Origin: Aureimonas sp. AU12
GTDB taxonomy: Bacteria > Pseudomonadota > Alphaproteobacteria > Rhizobiales > Rhizobiaceae
Length of the DNA stretch: 64,000 nucleotides
Direction of reading: 5' to 3'
NCBI RefSeq assembly: GCF_001463705.1
Contig: NZ_BBWH01000024.1
Span: 151,312 to 215,311 of the forward strand
In this document: positions 35,777 through 45,464 of the stretch, in pieces
How the letters are laid out: every line of letters begins with the position of its first letter
Position numbering within the stretch: position 1 is the first letter of the stretch
Program-made: the position numbers and the translations under genes
Notes under the pieces: model-generated
Database searches by the model: none
Seen by the model: the letters and a program-made list of their open reading frames with translations, nothing else
Told to the model about the DNA's origin: nothing

Positions 35777-36837
35777 GCCTTGAGACGAGGCCCGGTTCCG
35801 TTCGCTTCGATGCCGTGCAAAAGCGGTTCGGGAGTTTCACCGCGATCCACTCGCTCGACCTGACGATCGAACCGGGCACGCTCGTCACGCTTCTGGGGCC
35901 ATCGGGCTGCGGCAAGACCACGACGCTGCGCATGCTGGCGGGGCTGGAGCAGCCGACCGGCGGGCGGATCGTCATCGGCGGACGCGACGTCACGGCCCTG
36001 CCGGCCAACGAGCGCGACGTGTCGATGGTGTTCCAGTCCTACGCGCTCTTTCCGCATATGAGCGTCGGCGACAACGTCGCCTACGGGCTTCGTTCCACCG
36101 GCCGCTCCAAGCGGGAGGCGGCCGAGCAGGCCGCGCACGGACTCGAGCTCGTCGGCCTCAAGGGTTATGGCGACCGGCTGCCCGCCGAACTGTCGGGCGG
36201 GCAGCAGCAACGTGTCGCCGTGGCGCGCGCCCTCGTCCTGGAGCCGCAGGTGCTCCTTCTCGACGAACCGCTTTCCAACCTCGACGCCCGGTTGCGGCGC
36301 AAGGTGCGCACCGAGATCCGCGAGTTGCAGCAGCGCCTCGGCTTCACCGCCGTCTACGTGACGCATGATCAGGAGGAGGCGCTCGCCGTCTCCGACCGGA
36401 TCGTCGTCCTGCACGAAGGCCGCATCGCACAGGCCGGTTCGCCCCGCGAACTCTACGAGCGGCCAGCCTCCGCCTTCATCGCGGACTTCATCGGCGAGGC
36501 CAACGTCGTTCCCTGCGAGGTGCTCGGCCAGGATCGGGGCCGCGCCCGAATTCGCGTCGGCGGCCTGGAGCACGAACTGCCCTTCTTCGAGCCCCTCGGC
36601 GCAACGGCACGGCTCGCGATCCGCCCCAATGCGATGTTCCTTCAGACCTCGTCGACGCAGGCGCTGAACGGACGCGTCCTCAGCGCCGCCTATCTCGGCG
36701 ACCATGTCGAGTATGAAGTCGAGACTGCGGTCGGCACGCTGTTCGTCATCGACCCGGCCGTCGAGAACGTGCGCAGCATTCACAGCGATGTCGGCATCGG
36801 ACTCTACGAGCGCGGCGTTGCCGTCATTCCAGGCTGA
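35773..36837 (+). CDS. AfuC/FbpC-type ABC transporter ATP-binding protein
   Basis: A 354-residue ATPase with Walker A GPSGCGKTT, Q-loop VFQSYALFPH, signature LSGGQQQRVAVARA, Walker B LLLDEPLSNLD and YVTHDQEEAL. A TOBE-like domain follows residue 240. It energises the fused permease, to which it is coupled by ATGA. It completes the three-gene importer. Confidence 0.93.
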   Translation: MSLETRPGSVRFDAVQKRFGSFTAIHSLDLTIEPGTLVTLLGPSGCGKTTTLRMLAGLEQPTGGRIVIGGRDVTALPANERDVSMVFQSYALFPHMSVGDNVAYGLRSTGRSKREAAEQAAHGLELVGLKGYGDRLPAELSGGQQQRVAVARALVLEPQVLLLDEPLSNLDARLRRKVRTEIRELQQRLGFTAVYVTHDQEEALAVSDRIVVLHEGRIAQAGSPRELYERPASAFIADFIGEANVVPCEVLGQDRGRARIRVGGLEHELPFFEPLGATARLAIRPNAMFLQTSSTQALNGRVLSAAYLGDHVEYEVETAVGTLFVIDPAVENVRSIHSDVGIGLYERGVAVIPG

Positions 36838-37065
36838 TGACGACGCCGGGCGCCTGCTTGCCGGATCCCATGCCCGATCATGCTTCGGTGAGAGGCTTTG
36901 GATCCGAAGGCGTAGGCAGATCCATCATCTCGCACCGGAGCGGCGGCAGGGTTCGCCTCATCCACGCCGTCAAGCGATTATCGGTGCTTCCTCGAATGCG
37001 GACATCGAGAACGGGTGAGGCGCCATTTCGGGCGATACGCCTCTCCAATCGTCATCGCCCGCGCC

Positions 37066-37890
37066 TCAGGAGAAGGTTTCGAGCACGGCCATGAAGGCGT
37101 GGCGGTCGCTCTGGCCTTCGGTCAGACGGACGCGGCTTTCGATGTCCGCGAGATGGAAGTCCATCAGCTCGCGCGCCTTGCCAACGTCCTTGGCCCGAAG
37201 CGCCGCGACGATCATGCGGTGGTGGTCGGCGCCGCAGTCGTCCTTGCGCTCGTCCTCGTAGAGCGACATCACCAGCGAGAGACGGGCGACGATCTTGGAG
37301 AGGACCTCGGTCAGGACGGGATTGCCGGCGATCTCCGCGAGCGCGATGTGGAACTTGCCGGAGAGGACCGTCTTCGACTTCTCGTCGCCATGGTGATGGA
37401 TGTGCTCCTCGTCGTCGGTGAGCCGCTGGAGATGCTCGAACTGCTCCGGCGTCGCCCGCTCCACCACGAGGTCGAGGAGCAGCCCCTCGATCTTGCGGCG
37501 GGCCTCGAAGAGGTTCCTCGCCTGCTCGATGCTGGGCTCCGCGACGAAGGTGCCACGGTTCCGCTTGCGATCGAGGAGATGGTCGCTTTCCAGAACGCCG
37601 AGCGCGCCGCGCACCACGGTGCGGCTGACGCCGAAATGCTCCGCGATGGCCTCTTCGAGAATCTTGGTGCCCGGCTTCAACGCGCCCTCTCCGATGGCCC
37701 CCGCAAGCGTCGCGCGGATGCGTTCGGAGATGTCGTCGTTGCCGTCGGTCGCATCCGCCGCGGTCGGGCCGGCCGGCATCGTCTTGTTGGTTGGGCCGCG
37801 TGTCTTCTTCATGGGCGTCTTCAATCCACGTGCGACGATCGACGGCATTCGTCGATCGCTTCGAGCCTGTCGCGACCCCTTTCTTTCCAT
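37066..37890 (-). CDS. GntR/FadR-family regulator (FCD domain)
   Basis: A regulator of 248-274 residues. The winged helix reads ISERIRATLAGAIGEGALKP and then AEHFGVSRTVVRGALGVLES; the FCD domain carries FHIALAEIAGNPVLTE and HHRMIVAALRAKDVGKAREL. I placed the start at 37890 because AGGAG stands seven bases before that ATG. This gives an unusually long, basic, Pro/Thr-rich N-terminal tail. ATG 37812 would give a normal length but has a poor ribosome-binding site. It is last in a minus-strand operon with a TIM-barrel isomerase and an amino-acid-type importer, and probably regulates it. Confidence 0.8.
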   Translation of the reverse strand: MERKGSRQARSDRRMPSIVARGLKTPMKKTRGPTNKTMPAGPTAADATDGNDDISERIRATLAGAIGEGALKPGTKILEEAIAEHFGVSRTVVRGALGVLESDHLLDRKRNRGTFVAEPSIEQARNLFEARRKIEGLLLDLVVERATPEQFEHLQRLTDDEEHIHHHGDEKSKTVLSGKFHIALAEIAGNPVLTEVLSKIVARLSLVMSLYEDERKDDCGADHHRMIVAALRAKDVGKARELMDFHLADIESRVRLTEGQSDRHAFMAVLETFS

Positions 37891-37966
37891 TGCTTCACTC
37901 CTGCGCAAGTCGGTTGCGGCGCGGCGTGCGAAACGATCGGCACGCCGCGCGCGGGATTGAGGATCT

Positions 37967-39097
37967 CTAAGCTGCCTTCCGCTGCCCGTCGGCAGCCGAG
38001 AGGGCGATGCCCTGGTCGGCGCAGAGGCGCTCGATGTGCTGGGCGGACCGGCGGATGAACCCGACGGCCTCATTGAAACCGTAGGACTGGTGCTCGTAGG
38101 TCGGGTAGCCGTACTGGCTGGCCTCGAAGGCTTCCCAGTCCGGAACCGCGCCCGACGCGACCCGCTGCTCGTAGGCGTCGATCATCGCCATGTAGGCGGC
38201 GAGCTCTTCGGCCGTCAGATCGGGATGCCCGGCGCGCCAGACGGGATCGTCGATCTCGATGCACTGGCGCGGATTGGCCGCGCGACGCTTGTCTTCGGTG
38301 GATTGCGCGACTTCGAGCGAGAGGTTCAGCGCCGGGTTGGCCTTTGCCAGAATCGGCAGGATCGCGGCGAAATCGACGATGCCGGTTCCGCACGGCCGGG
38401 TCTGGAAGTCGAGACCGCCGGGGGCGCGCCCGACATAGGCGTCCTTGATGTGCGTCTGGCGGATGTACGGTGCCAGACGCCGCGCGGCGAAGACCGGATG
38501 CTCGGCACGCTGCAATCCGTTCGCCGTGTCGAAGACCGCTCCGACGCAGTCGGGGCCGACCGCCTCGATCAGCCGGACGATCTCGAAGGAGGTGATCTCG
38601 TCGTGGGTCTCGATGTTGAGATGGGCGCCGTGGTCGCGGGCGACGGGCGCCAGCCGCTGTAGAACCTTCTCGATGCCAGCCAGCTGCTCGTCCCAGCCGA
38701 CGTCGGTCCGGAACCGGTCGTTGGCGAGGCGGCCGGGATAGGCCGGCTTGAAGTTGCCCGGCGACACCCACAGCTCGAGGCAGCCGATGGCGGCGCTCGC
38801 CTCGATCATGCGGGTGAAACCCGCGATGATGTCGCCGCCGCCGATCGCCCGGAACTCCGGTGCCTCCGCGCTGCAATAGGGGTTGATCTTGCCGACGCCG
38901 CTTTCGAGGTAGAGGCCGAGTTCGTCGGCCTTCGACCGGATCTCCCTCAAGAGGCCGCGGTCGAGCGTCGGGCTCATGTCGAGCACCGTGCTGAAGAAGA
39001 TGCCGGACAGGCCGAGCGCCTTGACGTGGTCGAGGCTGGCGAGAGGCCCCCGCTTCTTCGCCTCGGGCAGCTTCAGCCCGTCGATGCCGAGTTTCAT
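37967..39097 (-). CDS. Sugar phosphate isomerase/epimerase family TIM-barrel protein
   Basis: A 376-residue AP-endonuclease-2/xylose-isomerase-like TIM barrel. Metal-site-type stretches are LNIETHDEITSFEIVRLI, GAVFDTANGLQRAEHP, YIRQTHIKDAYVG and LSLEVAQSTED. It is longer than typical members (about 280), with an added C-terminal part rich in Tyr/His (QYGYPTYEHQSYGFNEA). It lies between an importer and a GntR regulator, so it likely handles the imported compound. The substrate is unknown. Confidence 0.8.
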   Translation of the reverse strand: MKLGIDGLKLPEAKKRGPLASLDHVKALGLSGIFFSTVLDMSPTLDRGLLREIRSKADELGLYLESGVGKINPYCSAEAPEFRAIGGGDIIAGFTRMIEASAAIGCLELWVSPGNFKPAYPGRLANDRFRTDVGWDEQLAGIEKVLQRLAPVARDHGAHLNIETHDEITSFEIVRLIEAVGPDCVGAVFDTANGLQRAEHPVFAARRLAPYIRQTHIKDAYVGRAPGGLDFQTRPCGTGIVDFAAILPILAKANPALNLSLEVAQSTEDKRRAANPRQCIEIDDPVWRAGHPDLTAEELAAYMAMIDAYEQRVASGAVPDWEAFEASQYGYPTYEHQSYGFNEAVGFIRRSAQHIERLCADQGIALSAADGQRKAA

Positions 39098-39202
39098 GTC
39101 AGTGTCTTTCGCAGGGGACGATGGGACGGCGCGTCATGCGCACCGGTCGGAGGCGGCCGGGGCGATGCCGGGGGGCGGCCGCGAAACGGCGCGGCGTTGG
39201 GC

Positions 39203-40081
39203 TCAGGTCGCATCGCGGCGCGCCTTCGCCTTGGGCGCGGCGCCGCGATCGGCGGGCAGGAGGCGCTGCTCGAGGACGTGCTGGCCGAGCGAGGCGACGG
39301 TGGTCAGCGCGAGGTACCAGATGGAGGCGACGAACAGGAGTTCGATCACCAGGAAGTTGCGGGCGTAGATGTGCTGGGCCTGCGTCAGCAGATCCTGCAT
39401 GCCGATAACGGAGACGATCGCGCTGGCCTTCAGCATGCCGATCGCCTGGTTGCCGGTCGGAGGAACGACGAGCCGCAAGGCCTGTGGCAGCACGATCGCG
39501 AGGAAGGTCTGCCGGGGTTTCAGACCCAGAGCGGCAGAGGCGTCGCGCTGGCCGCGGTCGATGGCGATAAGCCCGCCCCGGATGATCTCCGCCATGTTGG
39601 CGGCCTCGTGCAGCCCGAGGGCAAGGAACCCCGCAAGCGCCGGCGTCACAAGGTCGTTGATCGAGATCGCGTAGGACCCGAACCCGATCTGCGGGATGAA
39701 GAGCGCGATGTTGAACCAGAAGAACACCTGCACGATGAGCGGAACGCCTCGGAACCACCAGACGAATCCGGCGGCCAGGATCTTCAGGACGAGGTTCCGC
39801 GACGTCGCCATCAATGCGACGAGGCACCCGAGGACGATCCCGAAGACCATGGCTGCGATCGTCAGCTGCAGGGTCATAACCACCCCGGCCAGGATCGAGG
39901 GGTGAACCAGGTATCGTGGGATTTCGGACCACTGGACGCTCTGGCTCTGCGTCAGGACGAAAGCCAGCCCTGCAAGGATCGCGAGGGCGACGCCGCCGGT
40001 GGCCAGTTGCCCCCGCTGGAGGGCGCGGGGGACTGGGGGCGCGGCGGCGAAGCTCGCAGAGGACGCGGCGGAGAGCGACAT
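39203..40081 (-). CDS. Amino acid ABC transporter permease (His/Glu/Gln/Arg/opine type)
   Basis: A 292-residue permease with helices from about residue 30. The conserved RGVPLIVQVFFWFN, HEAANMAEIIRGGLIAID and LGLKPRQTFLAIVLPQALRL segments place it in the amino-acid/opine group. GGAGTGAGG precedes ATG 40081, four bases after the binding-protein stop. No second permease or ATPase follows, so it must work as a homodimer with an ATPase encoded elsewhere. Confidence 0.88.
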   Translation of the reverse strand: MSLSAASSASFAAAPPVPRALQRGQLATGGVALAILAGLAFVLTQSQSVQWSEIPRYLVHPSILAGVVMTLQLTIAAMVFGIVLGCLVALMATSRNLVLKILAAGFVWWFRGVPLIVQVFFWFNIALFIPQIGFGSYAISINDLVTPALAGFLALGLHEAANMAEIIRGGLIAIDRGQRDASAALGLKPRQTFLAIVLPQALRLVVPPTGNQAIGMLKASAIVSVIGMQDLLTQAQHIYARNFLVIELLFVASIWYLALTTVASLGQHVLEQRLLPADRGAAPKAKARRDAT

Positions 40082-40085
40082 GGCC

Positions 40086-41030
40086 TCACTCCACCGGCAT
40101 GCTGGCGGCATCGTTGACCTTGACGGTCGTCACCGCCAGCGGTCCGAGGCCCCATCTGGTCATGATCGATCCGTAGGCGCCGGCATCGACCATCTGCTGA
40201 AGGGCGGCGGTCACGGCGTCCCGGAGCTGCGGATTGTCCTTGGCGGTCAGCATGCCGAGATAGCCGACGGCGAGGCGGACATCGGCCAGCGCCTCCAGGC
40301 CCTTGCCTTTGCCGATCTGATTTTGCGTGGTGTAGACGCTGGTCGCATAGCCGTTGACGGTGGCGTCGGCGCGTCCCGTCCGCACGGCCTGGAGGACGTC
40401 GGGCATCTTCGGGATCGAGAGGATCTCGATCGGCGTCGAGCACCTGGCGGAGGCGGCATCCACCAGCCGCGCCTGGAACGTGCCGACCGGCACGGCGACC
40501 CGCTTGCCGCAGAGGTCGGCCATGCCCCTGATCCCCAAGGGGTTGTCCTTGATCGTCATGATCGTCGTCGCGTCGTACATGTAGTCGATGACGTCGACCT
40601 GCTTTTCCAGCTCGGGATCGTCGTTGATCCCCGACATGGAGATGTCGAACCGCTTGGAGAGGATCGCGGGCACGATCGCTGCGCCCGCGCCGACATCGGT
40701 CATCTCGATCTTCAGCCCGAGGATGATGCCGATCGCCTCGGCGAGATCGGCGTCGATGCCGACCAGCCCGCCGTCATCGGCGTGGAAGCTGATCGGCGGC
40801 GTGAGATCGGTCGCGACCTTGAGGACGCCCGACGACTTGAGGGATGCCGGGAGGGCATCGGCGAGCTTCGGGGTGAGGACGACGCCAGGCAGCTTGGCAA
40901 TGTCGATGGCAGCAGCAGCCGGTGTTGGTTCTGCGGCCCGGGATGGGCTGATGACCAGGGGCGCGGCTACCACGAGCGCCATGAGGGTGGTGGCCAGCCA
41001 GCGGGTCTGCATCACTTGAATGCTCGTCAT
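40086..41030 (-). CDS. Amino-acid-type ABC transporter substrate-binding protein
   Basis: A 314-residue family-3 binding protein with a signal peptide (about residues 1-32, SRAAE). Family stretches are SSGVLKVATDLTPPISFHAD, GIDADLAEAIGIILGLKIEM, CGKRVAVPVGTF and LGMLTAKDNPQLRDAVTAAL. It heads the minus-strand operon that continues with one permease, the TIM-barrel protein and the GntR regulator. AAGGCGAG lies before ATG 41030. Confidence 0.88.
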   Translation of the reverse strand: MTSIQVMQTRWLATTLMALVVAAPLVISPSRAAEPTPAAAAIDIAKLPGVVLTPKLADALPASLKSSGVLKVATDLTPPISFHADDGGLVGIDADLAEAIGIILGLKIEMTDVGAGAAIVPAILSKRFDISMSGINDDPELEKQVDVIDYMYDATTIMTIKDNPLGIRGMADLCGKRVAVPVGTFQARLVDAASARCSTPIEILSIPKMPDVLQAVRTGRADATVNGYATSVYTTQNQIGKGKGLEALADVRLAVGYLGMLTAKDNPQLRDAVTAALQQMVDAGAYGSIMTRWGLGPLAVTTVKVNDAASMPVE

Positions 41031-41567
41031 GGGATCTCGCCTTCTCGTTCCGACGGAAGTGTCGAGATCTTCTACGCAAGAGCCATGCCAATCTGCCGGA
41101 TCGTGATAAACCGCTGCTTTAGATCGGAAATTCTGGCCCCTGCAATCGTCCGTATCTGCTTTCGCACATAATTTCTACAGTTCGGTGATCAAGACAGCAT
41201 CTCGTTCCGGATCAGGTTTGGGCTTGTTTGGGTGACGACATTGTCTCGGAGATCGCGAGTATGACGGGTTCGCCGAGATTGCTCAAAAAATGACGCATCT
41301 GGTGATGCTTTTATCACTTAGATCATTCGAATTTCCATGCGCAATCTGTTTCGAAAATGAATATCGAAGATGACGGTATTATATTATATCTAGTGATTTC
41401 AGCAGGATGCATCGCCAGATCGGCTGAGGAGGCCCGTTTGGCACGCTCCTTGCTGGGTGTGTGGCATGGACACGATCGCCGCAGCACAATCCGGTCAGCC
41501 GCTTTCCCGCCTCACGGCGCGGCCAGAGGCACCGTGCGCGGCCGGGCCCCAGGATGGGACAAGCCGA
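41031..41567. other. Divergent promoter region between two ABC operons
   Basis: 537 bp between divergent transcription units, with an AT-rich centre. It contains the inverted repeat GTGAT-GCTTTT-ATCAC (41302-41317) and a run of TATA-like sequence near 41378-41390. The part from 41466 on could instead be the 5' end of the ATPase gene if its first ATG is used. No other gene is supported. Confidence 0.5.
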
Positions 41568-42668
41568 ATGCTTCAAACCGCCAACACGATCCATCGCAAG
41601 CGGCTGAGCGTTCAGGGTCTCAGTCATAGTTATGGGGGACAGAACGCCGTTACCGATGTCGCCTTCGACATCGAAGCCGGCGAGATCGTCGCGCTGCTGG
41701 GCCCCAGCGGATGCGGCAAGTCGACGGTCCTGCGTGCCGTCGCGGGCCTCATTCAGCCCAAATCCGGAACGATCGTGCTGGGGAGCGAGAACCTCGCCCA
41801 TGTCTCCGCGCGCTCGCGCGGCATCGGCATGGTGTTCCAGAACTACGCGTTGTTTCCGCATCTCACCGTCGCCGAGAACATCGCCTATCCGCTTGCCTGC
41901 CAGAAGATGCCGCGAGCCGAGCGCAAGGCCCGCGTCGAGGAAATGCTGGCGCTCGTCCGGCTGGACGGATATGCGAACCGCCTGCCGCGCGAACTCTCCG
42001 GCGGCCAGCAGCAGCGCGTGGCCGTCGCCCGCGCCATCGCCGGGCGTCCCTCGCTTCTCCTCCTCGACGAGCCCTTCGGCGCCCTCGACCGCGCCCTGCG
42101 CTTCGACCTTCAGGTGGAGTTGCTCCATCTGCAGCGCACCCTCGGCATCACGACACTGATCGTCACTCACGATCAGGAGGAGGCACAGAGTCTGGCGAGC
42201 CGCCTCGTTTTGATGAACAAGGGCCATGTCGAGCAGATCGACACGCCGATGGCCGTCTACGACCAGCCCAAGACGCTGTTCGTCAACACCTTCATGGGGC
42301 AGGCCAACCGCATCGATGGAACCGTTGTCGAGACCGACGGCGAGAGCACGCTGATCGGTCTTGCCGGCGAGACGAGCCTGCGCCTGCCGCACCGCCTGAA
42401 CTTCATGGCGGGCTCGAAGGTCGCGATCACGTTCCGGCCCGAGGAGGTTCGCCTCTCCGCCCAGCCCAGCCCGGGTGCGCTGCCGGCCCGCGTCACGGTT
42501 TCGGTGCCGCTTGGCCCCTCGCTCGTCCACGACCTCGTCCTCGACGACGGCACCGGCCTGCGCGCGTCCGAGACGCGAGGGCCCGGCACGTTCATTCCCG
42601 AGCCCGGAACCCGCGTCTTCGCCGAGATCGATGCCGCGCGCTGCCATGCCTTCCCGGCCGATGCCTGA
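41568..42668 (+). CDS. PotA-type ABC transporter ATP-binding protein
   Basis: A 366-residue ATPase with Walker A GPSGCGKST, VFQNYALFPH, signature LSGGQQQRVAVARA, Walker B LLLLDEPFGALDRAL and VTHDQEEAQ, then a TOBE domain. I used ATG 41568, which puts 13 residues before the domain. ATG 41466 is in frame and would add 34 residues; neither has a strong ribosome-binding site. It heads a spermidine/putrescine-type importer (ATPase, binding protein, two permeases) linked to an M24-family enzyme. Confidence 0.88.
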   Translation: MLQTANTIHRKRLSVQGLSHSYGGQNAVTDVAFDIEAGEIVALLGPSGCGKSTVLRAVAGLIQPKSGTIVLGSENLAHVSARSRGIGMVFQNYALFPHLTVAENIAYPLACQKMPRAERKARVEEMLALVRLDGYANRLPRELSGGQQQRVAVARAIAGRPSLLLLDEPFGALDRALRFDLQVELLHLQRTLGITTLIVTHDQEEAQSLASRLVLMNKGHVEQIDTPMAVYDQPKTLFVNTFMGQANRIDGTVVETDGESTLIGLAGETSLRLPHRLNFMAGSKVAITFRPEEVRLSAQPSPGALPARVTVSVPLGPSLVHDLVLDDGTGLRASETRGPGTFIPEPGTRVFAEIDAARCHAFPADA

Positions 42669-42713
42669 GACCCGCTTTTCCCCGACGACGCCAACGAACC
42701 CGAGGTGCTCCCC

Positions 42714-43757
42714 ATGACGCATGACTTCAACATCACCCGCCGCAATTTCGGCTGGCTCCTTGCCGGCGCGGCCGCCGCGTCGAGCCTGCCGTTCGCGGCA
42801 CGGGCCGCGGGCGAAACCGCCGTGGCGGCCACCTTCCCCGGCAACTGGGAGGACGGCTATCGCACGGTCCTGACGCCGCTCGTGCAGGAGGCCGGCTACG
42901 GGCTGACGGTCGCGCCGGCCATGGCGCAGGACCAGTTGGCCAAGGTCATGGCGAGCCCGGGCAACCCGCCCTACGACACGCTGCTCATGTCGCCCGGCCA
43001 GATGGCGATCGCGGTCGAGAACGACATCATCCAGAAGATCGATCCCAGCCGGTTGAAGAACTGGGGCCTGCTCGATTCCGCCTTCCAGGGCGAGTACGGC
43101 CCGACCGTCACGATCGAGGTGAACGGCATCGCCTACAATCCCGATCTCGTGCCGCGGCCGAAGGGCTACCGCGACCTCTTCGAGAACCCCGCCTATGCCG
43201 GCCAGGTGTCGTGGACGGGCTTTGCCTCGAACACCGCGGTCATGGCCTATACCGAGATCGCCAAGATCTACGGCTCGGGCCCGAGCGACATGGATGCCGT
43301 CTTCAAGCTGTTCAAGGACCATCCCGAGCAGTTGAAGGGCGTCGTCGACTCGACCAACCACCAGATGACGCTGTTCCAGCAGGGCGAGATCGCCGTCTTC
43401 ATGTGCTCGACCGGCAATGTCGCCCGCCTGAAATCGATGGGGCTGAATGCCGAGTTCGTCCATCCGGAGACGGGCGCCCCGGCGGCCCCCGTCAACATCC
43501 ACCTGACCAAGGGCGCCAGGAACCTCGACGCCGCCTATGCCTACATGGACGCGGCGATCTCGAAGGCGGCGCAGGACAAGCTGAAGATGCCGCCGACCGA
43601 GATGTTCCCGACCAACCGCGAGGTTGCTCTGACGCCCGGCATCGAGGCCTATGTCACGCGCGATCAGCTCGCCGGCATGACCTATCCCGACTGGGCCGGG
43701 ATCAACCGGAACCGGGCGGGCTGGATCCGGACGTTCGACGCGCTGGTCGCGGGCTGA
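42714..43757 (+). CDS. Pot-type ABC transporter substrate-binding protein, Tat signal
   Basis: A 347-residue binding protein of the spermidine/putrescine-like group. Its N-terminus (ITRRNFGWLLAGAAAASSLP) is a twin-arginine signal, so it is probably exported folded. PPYDTLLMSPGQMAIAVEND and EVNGIAYNPDLVPRPKGYRD are group-like. GAGG stands eight bases before ATG 42714. The ligand is not obvious; a cationic or guanidino compound would suit the family and the creatinase-like neighbour. Confidence 0.86.
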   Translation: MTHDFNITRRNFGWLLAGAAAASSLPFAARAAGETAVAATFPGNWEDGYRTVLTPLVQEAGYGLTVAPAMAQDQLAKVMASPGNPPYDTLLMSPGQMAIAVENDIIQKIDPSRLKNWGLLDSAFQGEYGPTVTIEVNGIAYNPDLVPRPKGYRDLFENPAYAGQVSWTGFASNTAVMAYTEIAKIYGSGPSDMDAVFKLFKDHPEQLKGVVDSTNHQMTLFQQGEIAVFMCSTGNVARLKSMGLNAEFVHPETGAPAAPVNIHLTKGARNLDAAYAYMDAAISKAAQDKLKMPPTEMFPTNREVALTPGIEAYVTRDQLAGMTYPDWAGINRNRAGWIRTFDALVAG

Positions 43758-43766
43758 GGTCGGACG

Positions 43767-44594
43767 ATGAAGGCGAGCGGCCTTCCCTACGTCGTCCCGA
43801 TGCTGCTGTTGTCGGTGGCGTTCTTCGCAACGCCGCTCGCCGTTCTCGTCGGTTTCAGCTTCACCGGCCCGGACGGGCCGACCCTCGCTCACTACGTCCG
43901 GTTCTTCGGGGACGCGTTCAACTTTCGCGTCCTCGTCAACACCGCCCGGCTCGGCCTGGAAACGGTCGCCGGCACGACCCTTCTCGGCGTGCCGATCGCG
44001 CTGCTCTACTGGCACAGCGGCCGGACCGTGCGTCAGGTCATCGTCTTCCTGACGTTGATCCCGATGCTGACCAGCAACGTCGTCAGGACCTTCGCCTGGA
44101 TCGTCATTCTCGGACGGCAGGGACCGATCAGCGAGGCGCTTCTGGCCCTCGGCCTGACCGGGCGACCGATCAGCCTCATGTTCACCGAGCTCGGCCTCGT
44201 GATGGCGATGGTGCAGATCGACCTGCCGCTGATCATCCTGCCGCTGATCGCGATCCTGTCGCGCACACCGGTCCCCCTGACCGAGGCGGCCGAGGTGTCC
44301 GGGGCCGGCCCCTGGCGCATCGCCGCGACGGTGCTCCTGCCGCTGATGCTGCCGGGCCTGCTGGCGGGCTGGATCCTCGTCTTCGCCAGCACCAGCAGCT
44401 CCTTCGTGACCCAGGCTGTCATCGGCGGTGCCCGCAACGTCTACGTGCCCCAGCTCATCTATCGCGAGGTCGGCACGCTCTTCGACTGGCCGCTGGCCTC
44501 GGCCATCGCCGTGGTCCTGCTTTTGTCGACGGGCTGCCTCCTGGTCGCGATGACGATGATTTCCCGCCACAGAAGGTTGGTCGGCCATGCGTGA
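43767..44594 (+). CDS. Pot-type ABC transporter permease (PotB-like)
   Basis: A 275-residue permease with about six helices, NTARLGLETVAGTTLLGVPI and the EAA loop LTEAAEVSGAGPWRIAATVL. It starts 9 bp after the binding-protein stop and overlaps the next permease by 8 bp, so the two channel subunits are made together. Confidence 0.9.
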   Translation: MKASGLPYVVPMLLLSVAFFATPLAVLVGFSFTGPDGPTLAHYVRFFGDAFNFRVLVNTARLGLETVAGTTLLGVPIALLYWHSGRTVRQVIVFLTLIPMLTSNVVRTFAWIVILGRQGPISEALLALGLTGRPISLMFTELGLVMAMVQIDLPLIILPLIAILSRTPVPLTEAAEVSGAGPWRIAATVLLPLMLPGLLAGWILVFASTSSSFVTQAVIGGARNVYVPQLIYREVGTLFDWPLASAIAVVLLLSTGCLLVAMTMISRHRRLVGHA

Positions 44595-45408
44595 TGCCCG
44601 CGAGAATCCGGTCCCGGTGCTGCTGTACAAGGCCTTCGTCTACGGCTTCGGCGCCTTGTGCCTCCTCTATCTCATCGCGCCGATCGCGATAGCGCTGACG
44701 ATGTCCTTCACCTCAGGCCAGACGCTCAAATACCCGCCGGAGGGCTTCTCGCTGCGCTGGTACCAGGCGCTGCTCGATCCCGTCCGGTCCGCGACGGAGC
44801 ATCTGGCGGCCTGGAACTCGTTGAAGATCGCCGGCCTCGCGGTTCTGGGAACCCTCCTCTTCGCGGTTCCCGCCACGATCGGAATGACGCGCATGCGCGG
44901 CGGCGCGGTCGGAACGATCGAACCCCTGCTGCTCGCGCCCCTCGTGCTGCCGAGCCTCGTCTACGGGCTGGCGGCGTTGATCGTCGCCAATTTCGTCGGC
45001 GTCCAGCCCTCGCTCTGGCTGACGGTGACCGGCCATATCGTGGTCTTCGGTCCGCTGATGTACCGCGCGGCCTCCGTCGTCGCGCAAGGGCTCAACCCGT
45101 CGCTCGCGGAGGCCTCGACGACGATGGGCGCCACCTGGTTCACGACGCTGCGCCGGGTGACCCTGCCGCTCCTCATGCCCGGCATTCTCGCCGGCGCCTT
45201 CCTCGTCTTCATCCAGTCGCTCGACAACGTCTCGGTCTCGCTGTTCCTGGCCGACGCCCAGACCACGGTGCTGCCGCTGCGCATGTTCGCGCTCATCGAA
45301 GAGTCGCTCGACGTTCGCGTCGCCGCGATCTCCGGCATCCTCATCGCGCTGACGCTGGTCGGAATGCTCGTCGCCCGGCGCGTTCTCGCCCCGCCGCGAC
45401 AGGCCTGA
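44587..45408 (+). CDS. Pot-type ABC transporter permease (PotC-like)
   Basis: A 273-residue permease. It has the PotC-like start (LIAPIAIALTMSFTSGQTLK, GFSLRWYQALL) and the EAA loop LAEASTTMGATWFTTLRRVT. It pairs with the upstream permease, whose reading frame it overlaps. It ends 56 bp before the M24-family gene. Confidence 0.9.
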   Translation: MRDARENPVPVLLYKAFVYGFGALCLLYLIAPIAIALTMSFTSGQTLKYPPEGFSLRWYQALLDPVRSATEHLAAWNSLKIAGLAVLGTLLFAVPATIGMTRMRGGAVGTIEPLLLAPLVLPSLVYGLAALIVANFVGVQPSLWLTVTGHIVVFGPLMYRAASVVAQGLNPSLAEASTTMGATWFTTLRRVTLPLLMPGILAGAFLVFIQSLDNVSVSLFLADAQTTVLPLRMFALIEESLDVRVAAISGILIALTLVGMLVARRVLAPPRQA

Positions 45409-45464
45409 TCGCCGACCGCCGGCTCCAACCTACCCACCGCATGACCCTCAAGGATACGACTTTC

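Noticed and set aside
41379..44630. A 1083-codon minus-strand frame across the Pot-type operon
   Set aside because: The plus strand carries four clear ABC genes here. The long frame is rich in Asp/Gly/Arg/His and has no domain.
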